Assembly: GCF_021202945.1 (NCBI RefSeq)
Contig: NZ_JAJOYR010000003.1
Span: 124,001-188,000 of the forward strand
DNA length: 64,000 nt
Source of the DNA: Stenotrophomonas sp. SY1
GTDB lineage: Bacteria > Pseudomonadota > Gammaproteobacteria > Xanthomonadales > Xanthomonadaceae
Reading direction: 5' to 3'
Below the pieces are notes generated by a model. It saw only the letters and a list, made by a program, of their open reading frames with translations. It searched no databases and was not told the DNA's origin. The translations under genes and the position numbers were made by a program. Below, piece after piece: positions 51,927 to 60,325 of the stretch; positions within the stretch are counted from its first letter, which is position 1, and each line of letters opens with the position of its first letter.

Positions 51927-52445
51927 TCATTGCAGGTTGGCGGCGGCGCCGTAGCGGAAACGCTCGATCAAACGCCTGATGCCATTGGCGCCGAAGATGA
52001 ACCAGACGGCAAGGGCCAGTTCGGCCACGGTCAGGACGATGCGAGCCAACTGGTCATGGTCGAATGCCACATACGCGGCATCGTTACGCCGGTTGAGCAG
52101 GACCAGCGTCACCCAGTAGAACGCCTCGGGAATGGCGCGGGTCAGCAGCCACAGGCCGAGCAGGGACAGCCCCACCGAAAACGCCACCGGGCCGCTCATG
52201 GCGCTCTCGCTGCGCGGCTCCTTCATCGCCGGCAGCAGCTTGCGGGCGATGCTCAGGGGGAAGAACCACAGCAGTGCACACACCGCCAAGCTCGCTGCCA
52301 TGACCAGCACGATCGTTATCAGTGCAGCTTGGTCACCGCCTTGCTGAAACAGCGCAATCGCACTGGGAAAGGAGCGCGCAACCAGCAGCAACAGGAACAA
52401 CGCGAACAAACGTACGCCAACGGCAACTACATCTTCCCTGCTCAT
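51927..52445 (-). CDS. Membrane protein of unknown function
   Basis: A 172-residue protein with four hydrophobic helices (FALFLLLLVARSFPSAI, ALITIVLVMAASLAVCALLWFF, VAFSVGLSLLGLWLLTRAI, IVLTVAELALAVWFIFG) and a basic C-terminus GIRRLIERFRYG. ATG 52445 is the first sensible start; the longer frame upstream runs into another gene. No family recognised. Confidence 0.75.
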   Translation of the reverse strand: MSREDVVAVGVRLFALFLLLLVARSFPSAIALFQQGGDQAALITIVLVMAASLAVCALLWFFPLSIARKLLPAMKEPRSESAMSGPVAFSVGLSLLGLWLLTRAIPEAFYWVTLVLLNRRNDAAYVAFDHDQLARIVLTVAELALAVWFIFGANGIRRLIERFRYGAAANLQ

Positions 52446-52488
52446 GCGTAATCTCCCTGCGAATGATGAATGAGGCCAATGATCGTGC

Positions 52489-52839
52489 TCAGCGCCGCCC
52501 ACGATACGGCTCGCAACCGATGCCGTCATCGTCACGGTCCAGGTGTGGTCCGTAGCCGGGTTCGCCACGGCGCACCGGGGCAGCGCCGGCAGCACGGGCT
52601 TCGGAGCAATTGGCAAATGCGCCGGACGCCGGTGCGATACGCGTTGGTGCGATGCGTTGCGGTGCCAGTCGTGGAGTCACTGTCGATGGCGGCGCCGCAC
52701 CACCGCGGTGGCAATGGTAATCACCGGTAGTACGGTTGGTGTGGCAGCCATGCTTGTCCAGCCCGCCACTGTGCGCCTGTACCACCGTGCAGGCGGCAAG
52801 CAGCACCAGCAGCGTTCCAGCCTTGATCGCGGATTGCAT
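52489..52839 (-). CDS. Excalibur calcium-binding domain protein, exported, with YHYH-like motif
   Basis: A 116-residue protein. Signal peptide ~1-22 (LLVLLAACTVVQA). Then HSGGLDKHGCHTNRTTGDYHCH, a Cys/His pattern seen before excalibur domains, a Pro/Thr-rich linker, and the C-terminal excalibur domain from FANCSEARAAGAAPV to DRDDDGIGCEPY, whose DxDxDGxGCE binds calcium. Probably extracytoplasmic. Confidence 0.85.
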   Translation of the reverse strand: MQSAIKAGTLLVLLAACTVVQAHSGGLDKHGCHTNRTTGDYHCHRGGAAPPSTVTPRLAPQRIAPTRIAPASGAFANCSEARAAGAAPVRRGEPGYGPHLDRDDDGIGCEPYRGRR

Positions 52840-53055
52840 GGTTCCCCCAAACCAGCAACAGGTGCGGCAGGATACCAATCCCGCCGGCCCCTCTGCCTGA
52901 CCTGGGGTACTCGGGGAGCAAGCCGGGAAACGTCCCGGCTATCTGTGGCGTTGCCGCAGGCTGGAATGAAGTCCCGGCGCGAGCCATGGCCCCTGCACGG
53001 TTACCGTGCCGCACAACAGCAACATGAGCCGCCGCGCGTTGAATCCGTGTTGCGC

Positions 53056-53289
53056 CTATTCCGTGGCAACCGGCGCAAAGCGCGGCACCTGCCTGCCATC
53101 CACGATCACCGTCTCGCAGAACATGGCGTAGGGCCGCACCCACAGGCCATGGTCGCCGTACAGCGTCCGGTAGACCACGACCAGCTCTTCGGTCTCGCTG
53201 TGCCGCGCCACGCCCAGGACCTCGTAATCCTTGCCCTTGTAGTGGCGGTAGCGGCCAGGGCGAATCGTTGCTTCTTCGTTGCTGCTCAT
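53056..53289 (-). CDS. DUF1653 family protein
   Basis: A 77-residue protein with the DUF1653 pattern: PGRYRHYKGKDYEVLGVARH, VVVYRTLYGDHGLWVRPYAM and FCETVIVDGRQVPRF. Widespread small protein of unknown function. ATG 53289 starts MSSNEEATI; the longer frame upstream is basic and non-conserved. A 216-bp gap to the excalibur gene shows nothing recognisable. Confidence 0.88.
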   Translation of the reverse strand: MSSNEEATIRPGRYRHYKGKDYEVLGVARHSETEELVVVYRTLYGDHGLWVRPYAMFCETVIVDGRQVPRFAPVATE

Positions 53290-53600
53290 TGCGTCTCGCT
53301 TTGATCTCGGGCGTCGGGCTGCGGCCATGGATTGTCGGCCGTCCGGGCGCTCCCAGCCAAGCCATTGGCCAAGGCACGCAGAGCGAGCGGCCGGCTCAAT
53401 GTGTGCGGTCCGTCGCTTTCATGACGTGGGAGATGGCCATGTTGACCACGTCACGGCCGTACTTCACGATCCCGCGCGGCGTGTAACGGTAGGTTGCCGG
53501 TTCACGATGCGGACTGCGTGCTCGTAACGAGGGCCTTCCCCAGAGCGCGTCGCCCAGGGCTTCGCGTCATTTCCATGAATCCAGTGAGGTAAAGCAACAC
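53290..53600. other. Intergenic region, no gene seen
   Basis: About 310 bp between divergent genes; must hold the promoters of DUF1653 and of the L,D-transpeptidase. No repeat or RNA seen. Confidence 0.4.
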
Positions 53601-54620
53601 ATGCGCCGGCTCCTTCTCGTTTCCGCATTGCTGGTTCTGTTTGCACAGGCCGTCCCCTCCCATGCGGTGCCCACCTGGGGTGCCAAGCAATCCAGCCCGG
53701 CCGATACTTCTCCCTCCGAGTTGAAGCCCGGTGAGTGGGTCTGGGGTGGCGACAACAAGGCGATGGGGCCGATGGCGGTGATCGTCAGCCTGACCGAGCA
53801 ACGCGCCTACGTGTACCGCAACGGGATACTCATCGCGTTCACATCGGTGAGCACCGGCAAGCCGGGTCACGAGACGCCGACCGGCGTGTTCACGATCCTG
53901 CAGAAGGACAAGGATCATCGTTCCAGCAAGTACAACAACGCGCCGATGCCTTACCAGGAGCGCCTGACCTGGGACGGCATTGCCCTTCACGCCGGGGGGC
54001 TGCCCGGCTATCCCGAATCGCACGGCTGCGTGCACATGCCCTCGGAGTTCGCGCGCCTGCTGTTCGACAGCAGCACGCTCAGCATGACCGTCGTCATCTC
54101 CGAAGAGGGCAAATCACCCGATGGCCTGGTGCATCCAGTGGCGGCCAGCCCGATCAATCCGATGACCGGCGCCGAGCTGGGCAATCTTGCGCTCGCCGGT
54201 GGCGAGCAGTTCCGCTGGCAGCCTGAGCTGGCGCCGACCGGGCCGGTGTCCATGGTGATGAGCACGGCCGATCAACGCCTGTTCGTCTATCGCAACGGCC
54301 TGGAAATCGGCCGCAGCCGTATTGCCTTCAGGGAGCCCGGCCCAACCCCGGGCACCCATGCGTACATGGTTGCCGCCGGTGGCGCGCCGGGCGTCATGCC
54401 ACCGTGGGTGCGCATCGGCATTCCGGGCAATGAACACGAAGCGGGGCTGCCAGTGACCTCCACGGACATGGCGCGCCTGGTCGTGCCGCCGCAGTTTGTG
54501 GAAGTCATGCTGCCGCTGCTGGTGCCCGGCACCGTACTGGTTGAAACAGACGAACACGTCCTCCCCACGACCACCGGGGCGACGCTTCAGGTCATCAATG
54601 CTGACCCGCCTGAGCTCTAG
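53601..54620 (+). CDS. L,D-transpeptidase (YkuD), exported
   Basis: A 339-residue periplasmic enzyme. Signal peptide 1-22 (LLLVSALLVLFAQAVPSHA). The YkuD domain lies ~60-170: MAVIVSLTEQRAYVYRNG, TGVFTILQKDKDH, and the catalytic motif HAGGLPGYPESHGCVHMPSE with the nucleophile Cys. A second, partial repeat (VSMVMSTADQRLFVYRNGLE, ~215-300) without the Cys motif follows. It crosslinks peptidoglycan or attaches proteins. Its 3' end overlaps the convergent second transpeptidase gene by 26 bp. Confidence 0.9.
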   Translation: MRRLLLVSALLVLFAQAVPSHAVPTWGAKQSSPADTSPSELKPGEWVWGGDNKAMGPMAVIVSLTEQRAYVYRNGILIAFTSVSTGKPGHETPTGVFTILQKDKDHRSSKYNNAPMPYQERLTWDGIALHAGGLPGYPESHGCVHMPSEFARLLFDSSTLSMTVVISEEGKSPDGLVHPVAASPINPMTGAELGNLALAGGEQFRWQPELAPTGPVSMVMSTADQRLFVYRNGLEIGRSRIAFREPGPTPGTHAYMVAAGGAPGVMPPWVRIGIPGNEHEAGLPVTSTDMARLVVPPQFVEVMLPLLVPGTVLVETDEHVLPTTTGATLQVINADPPEL

Positions 54621-55362
54621 CAGCGCGGTGAACGGCAGCAGTTGCTTTCCCGGGTGACCGGGACGCTGCGGGCGCGGGAGTGCCGGCCGTCGACGTAGCG
54701 CAGTGATTGGCTGCCGGTGACGATAGCCAGGCCGGGTCCGGGTAGTAGGCGTAGACATACTGCCCGCCGGCCAATTCGTCGATCAGGCGCCGCGCCACGG
54801 TTCTGCGAAGCGCAGGGCAACCCAGGCTCCTGCCCAGCCGGCCGAGACTGTGAATGGACGATTCGCTGACATAGTCGGCACCGTGGATGACGATCGCGCG
54901 GGACGCGGCGAGGTCATTGATGCCTGGCTCCAGCCCTTCCAACCGCAACGAGTAACCGTTGCCGCCCTGGTAGGTCACCCCGGTCTGGAACAAGCCCAGA
55001 CTGGACTGGTAGCTGCCTGGACGGTTGGAGAACGAGGTTGGCGTGTTGTCGCCGGAGCCACGCCCGTGCGCCACCCATTCGGCGTCCAGCAATGTCGCCG
55101 TGTTCAGGTCGAACAGCCACAACCGTCGCTGCGTGGACGGGCGCGAATAATCGATGACCGCAAGCCGACGCGGTGCCACCGGGTCGTGGCTGCTGGCGCA
55201 CATCATGGCCGATGCGGCCTGCTTCAATACCGTCGCATTCGCTTCCGGGGCTGCGCGCGCGAGGCGTTCACCCAGCGACGCCGCTGGCGCAGCGGTCACC
55301 GCGTTCGTCCCGGACAAGGCCCCCAATCCAAGCAGGACGGGCCACGTGAGCCTGAGCTTCAT
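54595..55362 (-). CDS. Murein L,D-transpeptidase catalytic-domain protein (YkuD-like)
   Basis: A 255-residue exported protein; signal peptide ~1-26 ending NAVTAAP. Catalytic region: RAIVIHGADYVSES and LGRSLGCPALRR (nucleophile Cys, SxGCP). Segments AVIDYSRPSTQRRLWLFDLNTATLL and HGRGSGDNTPTSFSN fit the murein L,D-transpeptidase catalytic-domain family. A C-terminal Ala/Pro-rich tail (from AANHCATSTAG) is disordered. Convergent with the YkuD gene. Start 55362 is chosen for the signal peptide; 55389 is possible. Confidence 0.85.
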   Translation of the reverse strand: MKLRLTWPVLLGLGALSGTNAVTAAPAASLGERLARAAPEANATVLKQAASAMMCASSHDPVAPRRLAVIDYSRPSTQRRLWLFDLNTATLLDAEWVAHGRGSGDNTPTSFSNRPGSYQSSLGLFQTGVTYQGGNGYSLRLEGLEPGINDLAASRAIVIHGADYVSESSIHSLGRLGRSLGCPALRRTVARRLIDELAGGQYVYAYYPDPAWLSSPAANHCATSTAGTPAPAASRSPGKATAAVHRAARAQAGQH

Positions 55363-55625
55363 CGTCTTCACATGTGATTGAGTCGCCACCTAATTGGAGG
55401 CATGCCCTTCATGGTTCAACGGTAGCGGGATCTGCCGTTCAGCTGTTTGCCGGCTGAGGCCGCACAGCGGCCGCGTTGCCCGTCTTCACATTGGTGTACA
55501 GAAGCAGCGCCGCGCACCAGCGGGAGCGGTGGTTTGGAGGCGTGCGGCCAGCAGTGCGTCAGCTACGCCCGAGCAATGTCTGTTCCCGGCTTGGCGACGC
55601 CACGCGCACTCGGTTCGCTTGAATC

Positions 55626-55910
55626 TCAGCCCGCCGATGAGACCTTGCGCCGCTGCGTGAACCAACTGATCGCCATCAGCAAGGCAACGGCAGCAATCGG
55701 GCCCAGACACAGCAGCAGCCAGTTCCGGGTCTTGAGAATCACGCTGAAGGGCGCCAGCGGGTTGCCCGTCGCATCCACCGACCAGAACGGATTGGGAGAG
55801 ATGCTGATGGCAACCGGGCCAACGGCCGGATTGAAGATGTACGCCGTTGCAGCGACCAGCAACAACCAGCCGATTGCCAGGTACAGGAACGAGCGAATGG
55901 AGGCGCGCAT
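55626..55910 (-). CDS. Small membrane protein
   Basis: A 94-residue protein with two transmembrane helices (FLYLAIGWLLLVAATAYIF and LLLCLGPIAAVALLMAISWF) and a short extracytoplasmic loop with NPFWSVDATGNPLAP. Basic N-terminus MRASIRS and C-terminus QRRK. Unknown function. Confidence 0.65.
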   Translation of the reverse strand: MRASIRSFLYLAIGWLLLVAATAYIFNPAVGPVAISISPNPFWSVDATGNPLAPFSVILKTRNWLLLCLGPIAAVALLMAISWFTQRRKVSSAG

Positions 55911-55996
55911 GCAGATTCCTTGAATGTGCAGATGGCGAAAGAAGCGATCATTCCGCTGCCGGCTGGAACTGCACCCGACAGTGGCACCCGGGTACT

Positions 55997-56212
55997 TCAC
56001 CTACTTCGGCCGTTCCTGTCGATGGCCGTTCCGCATCCTGTGCAGTTCCAGCCTCCAAGCAAAGCCTGACGGAATCCGGTTGGCCGCCGGAACTTCGGCA
56101 AGGCCATTCCACAAGCGGGGCAGTGCCTGCGAAAAACCAATGCAATGACAACCACCACGACCAGGCCGCCGATGGCCCCGGCAACAACAACGGACGCAAC
56201 GTAAGAATCCAT
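55997..56212 (-). CDS. Small membrane protein with zinc ribbon
   Basis: A 71-residue protein: one N-terminal transmembrane helix (VVVAGAIGGLVVVVVIALVF), then a zinc-ribbon-like pair RHCPACGMALP and WNCTGCGTAID. ATG 56212 has AAGGAGTAGG before it, which supports a real gene despite its size. Function unknown. Confidence 0.65.
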   Translation of the reverse strand: MDSYVASVVVAGAIGGLVVVVVIALVFRRHCPACGMALPKFRRPTGFRQALLGGWNCTGCGTAIDRNGRSR

Positions 56213-56483
56213 TCCTACTCCTTGATGTGTCGCATCATGCCGCATCAATCTGCACGGCTCGATGTCGGTGCTGGACGTATATTACCCCGGTTCGTTCCGC
56301 ATGCCGGCTCATGTGCCGGTGGTAGCTGAGGCTAACCGGTCGGAGCGCAATGTTCAGGCCCGCAGGCGGGGGCTATCGCAGGCGTGAATGCACAACGCCG
56401 GTGCATGCCGGGAACTCCTGCAACGCTACGCGCCTTGCGTGTTTTTCGGTCAGTATTTCGAGCAGCACGCCGTGTATCGGGCG

Positions 56484-56846
56484 TTACCTGCACGCGTTCT
56501 GGACATCCCGATCCAGGCGGCTGCGCAGCGCTGCGTCGGCAGCGGCCCCAGCAGCGCCCAACGCTGCTGTACGCATCGCCTTGGCGCCATCGCATGCCTC
56601 GTTGGCAGCCGTCGTCGTATAGCGGACCTGCACGCGGCGTTGGCCCGGTGCTGCGGGTACAACGGACTGGGAGGGCGTCGAGCCCAGTGATGCCGCAGCG
56701 TGCCCGCGGCGGGCAGAGGTTTCGCCGTCGCGGCAAGGGGTGGACTGGTAGCTGTTGCTGCCGTTCGTGCCGGTGCACTTGAACACCGGTTGTGCATGGG
56801 CCGGGAAAACGGCGAAGGAAAGAATGATCAGACAGGCCTTTGTCAT
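56484..56846 (-). CDS. DUF4124-like exported protein
   Basis: A 120-residue protein with signal peptide ~1-19 (ACLIILSFAVFPAHAQ) and an N-terminal DUF4124-type segment (VFKCTGTNGSNSYQSTPCRDG, two Cys). The C-terminus (EACDGAKAMRTAAL...LRSRLDRDVQNAC) is helical. Periplasmic, function unknown. The 270-bp gap to the zinc-ribbon gene shows nothing recognisable. Confidence 0.75.
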   Translation of the reverse strand: MTKACLIILSFAVFPAHAQPVFKCTGTNGSNSYQSTPCRDGETSARRGHAAASLGSTPSQSVVPAAPGQRRVQVRYTTTAANEACDGAKAMRTAALGAAGAAADAALRSRLDRDVQNACR

Positions 56847-56957
56847 CGTGGGCTTCCTGCGAACACTAGTCGGAACATGTGGGTTGCGATCATGCCGGAT
56901 TCGACCGGCGAAGGGGCCGCAGCTGAAGGACGCGTTGCTCCCAGCCGAGCCATGCAT

Positions 56958-57227
56958 TCATGCCAGAACGCGGATGGCCAGGTACACCACGAACAGAGCC
57001 CCACCGATGAGCGATGCATAGCGGGCCTGCTGGTCGCGCACCTCCTTGCCGAGCCCATTCTTGTAGGTGCCGTACGCCATCAGAGCGCACGCGATCCCGG
57101 CGATGACATTGCGCAGGGCCTGGCCGTAAAAGATGAAATCAATGAGGTGAATGACGCCAACGATCGTGAGCAGGACGGTGAGCACTTTTGCGGCGGTGCT
57201 GATGGGCGCTTGGGTTATCGATGTCAT
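56958..57227 (-). CDS. Small membrane protein
   Basis: An 89-residue protein with about three helices (VLTVLLTIVGVIHLIDFIFYG, NVIAGIACALMAYGTY, LIGGALFVVYLAIRVL). ATG 57227. No family recognised. Confidence 0.65.
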   Translation of the reverse strand: MTSITQAPISTAAKVLTVLLTIVGVIHLIDFIFYGQALRNVIAGIACALMAYGTYKNGLGKEVRDQQARYASLIGGALFVVYLAIRVLA

Positions 57228-57298
57228 GGTGACTCGGCAGTTGAGCAATGTTCCCGATTCTAGCCTGACCGCAACGCGGCCCCGGCTTGGTGGAACGG

Positions 57299-58510
57299 TC
57301 AGGCGGCGGGCGTTCCCAGCAGGAAGCGGGACAGGCGCAACCAGGGCGGGCTGGTGATGGCCAGCAACTCCACGGCATGCGCTGCCACCATCGTTGCCCC
57401 GGCCCAGAGGTAAACCGGATGGACGCGTTTGAGCACGATCCAGTCGCGGGCAATGGCCACCAGCAAAAGCGAATCGGCGAGCAGCGAGAACGTAACGAAC
57501 GGATTGGGGACATCCGGAAACAGATGGCGTAGCCGCAGCCATGCCGGAGCCAGTGCGGAGATCGTAGCCAGCATCAGCAGGCGCTTGTGGCTCTCACGGT
57601 CGCGGCGCAGGACGATGGCTGCGGCAACAAGTGCTCCGAACAGGAACATCTCGATCAGGATGTTCACGAACTGGCCGAGGGCCAGATCACCGCCCCCTGC
57701 GGCGAGGTCGCGCCGGGTCGCATGCAACCCGACAAGGACGCCGGAAATGACGATGGCAATGCACAGTGCAGCGCCAACGACGCCAAGTTGGCGATGGGTG
57801 AGCACCTTGCGCTTCTGGATCAGCGAAGCCTGCAGGATGAAGAAGAACAGCCAGCCGAACAGCAGTACGGCGTGGATGTGAATGATGGCAGGTGCACGGA
57901 AGGTGCCCCGCGCCAGGGGAATGAAGAAGGTTGTCGAGAAAGCGTGGTCAAACGAGTACATATGCTCGAACGCCTTCGGGTTGGTCTGGTACTCGACCGT
58001 CGCGACGGTGCCGGGCGTGAAGCGGATGAAGTTGATCGGCAACCCCTGATCCAGAAGATCCTGTGTGAGCCTGTTCTGTTCGGGGAGTGGCAGGTTGGCT
58101 GCAAACTCGACTTCGCCATACCTGACGCCACGCGAGGACAGCATCGCGCCAAGCTCCTGCATGCCAACAGAGGCTTTCGGATCAGCGGCTGAAATGACAT
58201 ACAGGAAGCGATCGTCGGCAAGTGGCGCAAGCGCCTGGGTGTCCCATTGGCTGCCAACGTACATCGATGCAGCGAACAGATCGGGCTCGTTCGCGTTGAG
58301 ATAGAACGAGATCATTCCGCCCATCGACTGCCCGGTGGTATAGATCCGCGTCTGATCGATGCTGTACGTGGCAATGATGTTCCTGAGCAGGCGTAACGCG
58401 ACGCCAACTTCCCCGCTCACCTGCCAGTTGTCGTTCGTGGCGTTCTCCGGCCACTTGAACGATGGAACCAGGACGAACGATGGATGCCTGGACTGGCTCT
58501 CCTCGGTCGC
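57299..58510 (-). pseudogene. Composite remnant: 5'-truncated esterase joined to a membrane-protein C-terminus
   Basis: From about 58510 the minus strand encodes GWATEESQSRHPSFVLVPSF and continues in frame to TYSIDQTRIYTTGQSMGGM (esterase nucleophile elbow GQSMGG) and AFEHMYSFDHAF, the end of a PHB-depolymerase-like or predicted-peptidase alpha/beta hydrolase. The signal peptide and first ~100 residues are missing, and an in-frame TGA stands just before GWATEE. After YSFDHAFS the frame passes abruptly into a multi-helix membrane protein (FRAPAIIHIHAVLLFGWLFF onward, ~6 helices), itself lacking its N-terminus. A GTG at 58420 could still start a 373-residue product, but two deletion junctions seem the best reading. 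Confidence 0.65.
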
Positions 58511-58938
58511 CCATCCTTGTCACTCAACGGGCGCATGAACACGCCGGGCTTTATGGCTACAAAGTCGTCGCCTTGAAGAAGCAGGAGTCGCGCAGTTGTA
58601 TCGCCGTCGTGTGCGTCGCTCACCTGCCCTAGGCTGTAGTGCAGATGGCTTGCCAACGGCAAAGGTAGAATTTTCGGCACGTTCGCTGCACTACTGACAA
58701 GAACCTCATCGACTGTGACAAGGAGTCTGATGGTGTTCTGGAGCCCCGGGCCGGTCATCGCTGTCCTTTCCCGAACGGGCCTGCCACGGTCGTCGATCAT
58801 TTCAACGCCGCTGACACGGCCAATCAGAATGTGATCAGCGGCGCCAGCCATTTCCTCAAGCGTAGCTTCGAAGGGAAAGCCTGCGAACGACGTGGATGGA
58901 ACCAGCGCGGCAAGCAGAATCAACAGTATGCGTTTCAT
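58417..58938 (-). pseudogene. 3'-truncated cassette gene for an exported protein
   Basis: ATG 58938 with CAAGGAAAAGC before it starts a signal peptide (ILLILLAALVPSTSFAG) and about 140 residues of apparently native sequence up to GVFMRPLSDKDG. After that, from about 58510, the frame reads esterase DNA in the wrong phase (RTPRTTTGR) to a chance stop at 58417. The start lies 12 bp from the attC at 58950-59008, as in cassettes, so this is the last recognisable cassette of the array, broken at its 3' end. Confidence 0.65.
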
Positions 58939-58949
58939 GCTTTTCCTTG

Positions 58950-59008
58950 GTCCAAGGATTGAATGAACCCTGCCGCGAAGTGACGTCGATGTTGGTGGAT
59001 AGTTAGGC
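58950..59008 (-). repeat. attC-1 (degenerate, distal end of array)
   Basis: A 59-bp site; minus strand begins GCCTAAC and ends CTTGGAC, where G is expected at the crossover position. It contains the arm CCGCGAAG shared by the other sites. Contains the VOC cassette stop. Confidence 0.65.
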
Positions 59009-59416
59009 CACGGCCACGGTACTGATAACAGCCTCAATATGAAAGCCGTCCGGATCAATGACGAATGCCGCGTAGTAGTTGGAGCCGTAGTCAGGCCGTA
59101 GCCCGGGGCGTCCGTTGTCAGTACCGCCGTGAAGAATGGCCGCCTTGTGAAAGCGATCAACCGCATCGCGGCTTGGTGCGGAGAAGGCGAAGTGAAAGCC
59201 GGGTCCCGGCGACGCTCGCCCAACTGCGACCTGCTTGAGTGCGAGCTTGTCCCCTCCACCGGGCTCACCGTATCCCACGGCTTGAGTGTCCGGATCGCCC
59301 CCGAAGTCCGTCCATACCCGCTCATAGCCAAGCTCCGTGAGTACGGCATCGTAGAACTCGGCTGACCTACGTAAGTTGGCAACGCCGAACGAGATGTGAT
59401 GAAGCATTGGTGTCAT
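59003..59416 (-). CDS. Cassette gene: VOC-superfamily protein (VOC5)
   Basis: A 137-residue glyoxalase/bleomycin-resistance-fold protein: MLHHISFGVANLRRSAEFYD (His metal ligand), GPGFHFAFSAPSRDAVDRFHKA, and YAAFVIDPDGFHIEAVIS (Glu ligand). Such proteins bind or break down electrophiles or drugs. The TAA stop is part of attC-1 (GCCTAAC), as in other cassettes of this array. GC content is lower than in the core genes. ATG 59416 or 59407. Confidence 0.88.
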   Translation of the reverse strand: MTPMLHHISFGVANLRRSAEFYDAVLTELGYERVWTDFGGDPDTQAVGYGEPGGGDKLALKQVAVGRASPGPGFHFAFSAPSRDAVDRFHKAAILHGGTDNGRPGLRPDYGSNYYAAFVIDPDGFHIEAVISTVAVA

Positions 59417-59447
59417 GTGCCGGATGAAAGGGAGTGGTGGCTCAATG

Positions 59448-59510
59448 GTCCAACACGGGAACCAAGCCGGCGCGGCAAAGCAACGGTCGGCTTGAGTGAA
59501 ATGCTTGGAT
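59448..59510 (-). repeat. attC-2 (diverged)
   Basis: A 63-bp site; minus strand begins ATCCAAG and ends GTTGGAC. Inner arm AAGCCGG..CGGTCGGCTTGAGTGA is recognisable. Confidence 0.75.
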
Positions 59511-59516
59511 GAGTAC

Positions 59517-59891
59517 TCACGATGCCTCGGTTGCGATCGCTGACACGCTCCCGCCAACGATTCGCCAACCATCACCGTGCTGTGCCCATGTTCTGCAGTA
59601 GCGATACAAGCCGGAGAACGGCTGGCCACTGAAGACGCCCGCCAGGTATGCCGTGACCACGGAAACCGAAGTCGCGCCATGCACTTGAACCAGAACCTCC
59701 CGCCATTCGGCATGTGTGAGCTGTTGCACGCCAGAACGGTGCAGTTCCAGGTCATCCGCTTTGGTGAAGAGCCGCCCGTCGGGGCCAATGAAAAGAAGCT
59801 CATCGTCAATGAGCGCGTCGAGTGCTGCGACATCACTGTGCAGCATCGCACGGCGCAACATCTCTTCAAGTTGGCGAATCTCGGGCTCCAT
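59517..59891 (-). CDS. Cassette gene: SnoaL/NTF2-like (DUF4440) protein
   Basis: A 124-residue NTF2-fold protein: EEMLRRAMLHSDVAALDALIDDELLFIGPDG, then VVTAYLAGVFSGQPFSGLYRYCRTWAQHGDGWRIVGG in pattern (positions ~75-113). The family includes small enzymes and ligand-binding proteins; the role is unknown. ATG 59891. Single-gene cassette bounded by attC-2 and attC-3. Confidence 0.85.
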   Translation of the reverse strand: MEPEIRQLEEMLRRAMLHSDVAALDALIDDELLFIGPDGRLFTKADDLELHRSGVQQLTHAEWREVLVQVHGATSVSVVTAYLAGVFSGQPFSGLYRYCRTWAQHGDGWRIVGGSVSAIATEAS

Positions 59892-59901
59892 GAATGCTCC
59901 A

Positions 59902-59968
59902 GATAGCGGCCTGATGGCAGAGCTGAGCCGGGTTGCTCAGCTGCTTTGGCTTGAATGAATTGTTAGGC
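59902..59968 (-). repeat. attC-3
   Basis: Plus strand ends GGCTTGAATGAATTGTTAGGC (last 7 bases are the core site). The distal arm is more diverged (GCCTGATGG). Confidence 0.8.
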
Positions 59969-60262
59969 GTCAGTAGTCCGTAAAAACCAAAAAAAACTTC
60001 CCGCATCTCCGGAAGATCTGACACGCCCGGCTGCTTCAAATTTCCCGGCTTCAATCTTTAAATGAAGCCAATCTACATCTTCTTCTGAGCCACCGCGATG
60101 TGCTTTAGTGAATGATTACCCGCTGAGATAGGTATCAGATAGATCGATGCTGAGGGACCAACCTGGGTTGTCCAACGTGTCAATGTTGATGCCGTAAAAG
60201 TGCTCCCAGTCTCCATCGCATTAAGCTGCGTACCAGTTCCGCAGGCGGGCAAGTTGATTCAT
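59963..60262 (-). pseudogene. Cassette pseudogene: Imm53-family immunity protein with two stops and a frameshift
   Basis: No intact frame exists here, but from ATG 60262 the minus strand reads MNQLARLRNWYAA, stop, CDGDWEHFYGINIDTLDNPG then WSLSIDLSDTYLSG, stop, SFTKAHRGGSEEDVDWLHLK and IEAGKFEAAG. This is the Imm53 pattern (WY..QCDGDWEH.yG..I.TLDNPGWS, DW.H.K.E..KFE..G). Both stops are TAA where the family has Gln and Lys. Near the 3' end the phase changes, with PGVSDLPEMREVF readable in the next frame. Imm53 proteins protect against toxins of polymorphic toxin systems. No toxin gene is nearby. Confidence 0.82.
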
Positions 60263-60265
60263 GGG

Positions 60266-60325
60266 GATTAACGCCTGAACTAAGTCGCGTTGCGAAGCAA
60301 CGGGGGCTTGAATGAATTGTTAGCG
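60266..60325 (-). repeat. attC-4
   Basis: 60-bp site; plus strand begins GATTAACGCCTGAAC and ends GAATTGTTAGCG. Hairpin arms GTCGCGTTGCG / CGAAGCAACG. Confidence 0.85.

Noticed and set aside
53401..53600. tRNA or small RNA upstream of the L,D-transpeptidase
   Set aside because: I looked for a cloverleaf or a strong terminator-linked hairpin and saw none.
59866..60054. 62-codon minus-strand frame across attC-3 as a gene
   Set aside because: Its first part is the frameshifted 3' end of the Imm53 pseudogene and the rest is translated attC DNA.
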